The notes under the pieces: generated by a model
Databases searched by the model: none
The model's input: the letters and a program-made list of their open reading frames with translations, nothing else
Told to the model about the DNA's origin: nothing
Program-made: the position numbers and the translations under genes
Part shown: positions 60,501-62,264 of the stretch, piece by piece
Position numbering within the stretch: position 1 is the stretch's first letter
Layout of the letters: each line of letters starts with the position of its first letter
Source: Acanthaster planci
Taxonomy: Eukaryota > Echinodermata > Asteroidea > Valvatida > Acanthasteridae
NCBI RefSeq assembly: GCF_001949145.1
Contig: NW_019091374.1
Span: forward strand, 459,235-521,498
Direction: 5' to 3'
Length of the DNA stretch: 62,264 bases

Positions 60501-60692
60501 TAGTGACTTGCACTCGAGGAGTGTCGTGATGACATCATTGAAAATTGTTTGTCATTTGGCAGGCCCAACTCGTTTGAACTGGTTGGTATGGACAGCATGT
60601 CATCTGGTATTCTCCTTTGTCACAATGCAGCCGAGCTCAAAGACTGGCTCAAGTGTATTTCAGCAAACATAGCTACGTTAAATGCACAGTCT
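48532..60692 (+). CDS. SNTG2: Gamma-syntrophin (SNTG1/SNTG2 type), ten exons, both ends outside or unseen
   Basis: Adaptor of the dystrophin-glycoprotein complex. Exons: 48532-48660, 52256-52285, 52696-52752, 53207-53264, 57527-57570, 57940-57981, 58688-58772, 59312-59394, 60049-60188, 60563-60692; all are GT-AG with matching phases. The first encodes half of the split PH1 (VKTGYLSLKDG). The PDZ domain spans the next six: RTVCLRRQKIGGLGLSIK with carboxylate-binding loop GLGL, GGAEHNIPILVSRIFKDQT, GDAIL, VNGMSIERATHDEA, LTVRHF. Then come a linker and the second PH1 half (EKRWVDLLSIPLLMARVSRY, PGTDKLR, DWLKCISANI). PDZ and PH sequence is nearer SNTG2 than SNTG1, but an invertebrate ortholog may precede that split. 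The exon with the start codon was not found; PH2 and the syntrophin-unique region lie beyond the window. Donors at 48661 (GTTGGT) and 59395 (GTATTG) are weak but fit phase and alignment. Confidence 0.96.
48693..49144. mobile_element. hAT-like MITE, copy 1, in a syntrophin intron
   Basis: Termini TATGGCTCTG and (inverted) TAGGGCTGAGTC, with interior blocks AATGCAAAATTCATG, GAGGCTTGTTTC and GCAGATTCAAATGAAAA shared with the element at 54373-54856. It begins 33 nt after the donor of syntrophin exon 48532-48660. Target duplication not evident. Confidence 0.75.
50972..51229. mobile_element. MITE with about 45-bp inverted termini
   Basis: The left end CAGGGGCCAATTTTGTAGAG continues with CTTCTTCAGCACAAAATGTG. 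The right end, inverted, reads CAGGGCCAATTTCATAGAGC and then TGCTTAAGCACAAAAT. Repeated CTTAAGC motifs lie inside. No coding capacity; flanking duplication not found. It lies in a syntrophin intron. Confidence 0.8.
54373..54856. mobile_element. hAT-like MITE, copy 2, with 8-bp target duplication
   Basis: Termini TAGGGCTG and (inverted) TAGGGTCG, flanked by cctttcac (54365-54372) and cctttcat (54857-54864), 7 of 8 identical. The interior is rich in GAATATTC-type palindromes. It has the same order and orientation as copy 1 at 48693-49144. It lies in the 4.3-kb syntrophin intron. Confidence 0.8.
55768..55985 (+). repeat. tRNA-derived SINE
   Basis: A-box-like TGGCCGAGCGGTTAACG near 55779 and B-box GGTTCGAATC at about 55824-55833, as in a class II tRNA (Leu/Ser type). 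Then comes a non-tRNA body with TTGGGCAAGCCACTTTACCC, matching the tail of the minus-strand SINE at 300-452. The acceptor stem does not pair, so it is not a tRNA gene. It lies in a syntrophin intron. Confidence 0.75.
59683..59864. repeat. Inverted-repeat element in a syntrophin intron
   Basis: GTCCGTCACAAGTCTCAGCA followed by AGTCCC (59683-59707) pairs with the inverse near 59837-59864 (TGCTAAAGGACTTGTGACGG). Shorter AAGTCC/GGACTT motifs continue inward on both sides (for example AAGTCCATTATAAG and CTTATGACCAGACTT). Likely a decayed MITE. Confidence 0.65.
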
Positions 60693-62264
60693 GTAAGTAA
60701 TGGTGATGTTGCAAAGGCAGCTCTGCCGAACTATTGGCCAGAATGAAAGATGTGTTTGTTTGGCACACTGTGTAGATATTGTGTGTGTGTGTTCTGTGTT
60801 TATCACAAACCCAGAAGAAGCCTGGTTTTACAGAGATGCCACCTTTCCAGGTTTTGTTTTTTGGGGTTTTTTTTTTTTTTTTTTACTTGTGGCTCAAAGA
60901 AAATGCCGGAAAAGAAAACACAAACAGGAATGTGTTGATTGTCCCCTCTGTGAATTCCATTTCAGTGACAGTCACATATTGCATGCATTGTGTACAGCTC
61001 TTTCCCTGTAGTACCCTTAAAAACAAGGCTGCCTTTGGCTGCATGATCGTCGAAACAACCAGAGATCCAGCAGCACCAGGCATGCCAAGTACTGTATGGC
61101 GCAGTGAACTGTCTGAACATGCACCTTGTGTGGGTATGTGGGTCGATTTGTACATGCTGCACTGCGTTACATGCCGCGCACCTTTTGAAGGCATTGAGTG
61201 TGCTGAGCACATTTATTACACAGCTTTGAATTCAAGTCTATCATGTCAGTCAGTGGTTCCCGATTGCCGTGGTTGTACGAATAGGAATATTGTACATAAC
61301 AAGTCAGGCACCAACTACACCATGGTCCTGCTTGCGTGTTTTCGCAGGCCGCGCTAGGCTGTCGATCGATGTCTACAACCATGCTGCAATGTAACCATGC
61401 ACAGTCTGGAGTTAAAAGTTTCATAATATACGTGTGCTTCATGCAACAGATTTCATTAAAAAAAATATGGAAAAATGTAGAATTTTAGAGAGAGAGCAGA
61501 CAACTTAAAAGCCATCAAATCAAATGGGAGAAGTAAGTGGAACTCGACATGGACGTAATGGAAGAGAACCCCTGTTGTTATACACTCTGCTCACTACACT
61601 CGGTCATGCGCTTCAATGCTTTTGCCAGGATTAAAAAGTTTTGGGGTTTTTTTTTAGCAGACCCTGTGGCATCTCTGGTTTTAATCTTGTTGAAAACTTG
61701 GCATGCATGTAGACATTCATTATGAGCACATTTGGGAAATTCTACTACGAGCAGTTCACAATACAGTGTGCCACCAAGAGATTAGCATAGAAAAGCCATG
61801 TTTTGCAGTGTATTGGGGACATGGTTTACAAGATCTATTTACCAGCTGCATGCGGTGAACTTGAATTCTTCCTGGTGTTTGTTTGTTAGAGAAGAAGATT
61901 CCTGAGTGTATTTGGAATAGCAGTTATTTTCTTCCTTTCTTTTTATTTCCCCCCAAAATCCTTCTTTCTATCGCATGGAACTGGAGTTGTCTACCTCCAT
62001 ACACTCAAGTGCAAGCGCGGCAAGGCAGCCATGCTTTTTGTCGATTGTAAACTTAAAAAAAGGTCTCTCCATGGCGCACTGTATTGTAAATCACCCCAGT
62101 TCACTCCAACAAAGATACTTGTGGTGGTCAATTACAGCTTTTAATCTCATGCATGGTGTTCTGTGCATTGAGCACATGCCAGTTGGAACAGTTACTATTT
62201 GTGAAAGTAGGAAGATTTCGAGAGAAATATAGGCCTGATTTTGACAGCAGTTTTGTCCAAATGT
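60693..62264. other. Syntrophin intron running out of the window
   Basis: Begins with the donor GTAAGTAATG after exon 60563-60692. No exon encoding the next expected syntrophin segment was found to the end of the window, so the intron is at least 1.57 kb. The open frames at 60700-61442 have no splice support. Confidence 0.6.

Overview
This is nuclear DNA from an animal, most likely a marine invertebrate deuterostome (amphioxus, hemichordate or echinoderm grade; I cannot decide which). The real genes are split by many GT-AG introns, the proteins match animal families (DNAJC27, LACTB2, gamma-syntrophin, C-type lectin), and the non-coding DNA is full of self-complementary ACATGTAC/TACCGGTA strings, short inverted-repeat transposons, tRNA-type SINEs and minisatellites. 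There are no prokaryotic operons, rRNA genes or CRISPR arrays. Most long open frames here are chance frames; the genes were found by joining short exons with matching splice sites and phases.

Layout. 0-1.9 kb: the last two exons of DNAJC27 (+). 4.2-10.2 kb: a complete seven-exon LACTB2 gene (-), convergent with DNAJC27; its 289 codons close in phase through every splice. 10.2-16 kb: a CpG-rich upstream region, a hAT-like and other small elements, a possible minus-strand first exon at 12.9 kb and the 3' end of an unidentified plus-strand gene (15.18-15.56 kb). 16-22.5 kb: gene-poor and repeat-rich, holding a foldback-type transposon (17468-18665) and an apparent false duplication of about 1 kb around a 25-N assembly gap. 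23.2-25 kb: a decayed non-LTR retrotransposon (-). 25.5-26.0 kb: an intact single-exon secreted C-type lectin (+). 27-37 kb: scattered putative exons of one or more unidentified minus-strand genes, including a cysteine-rich part, CTCF-like sites and a second assembly gap inside a 15-nt minisatellite. 37-46.6 kb: mostly empty, with two well-spliced plus-strand exons of unknown identity and a hAT-like element. 48.5-60.7 kb: ten consecutive exons of a gamma-syntrophin gene (+) covering the split PH1 domain, the PDZ domain and part of the following PH region; it runs off the window.

The named genes have unrelated roles: a Rab-like/J-domain signalling protein, a mitochondrial metallo-beta-lactamase-fold endoribonuclease, a secreted lectin and a dystrophin-complex adaptor. 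No shared pathway or gene cluster is visible. The most unusual content is in the mobile and repeat layer and in the exons I could not name.
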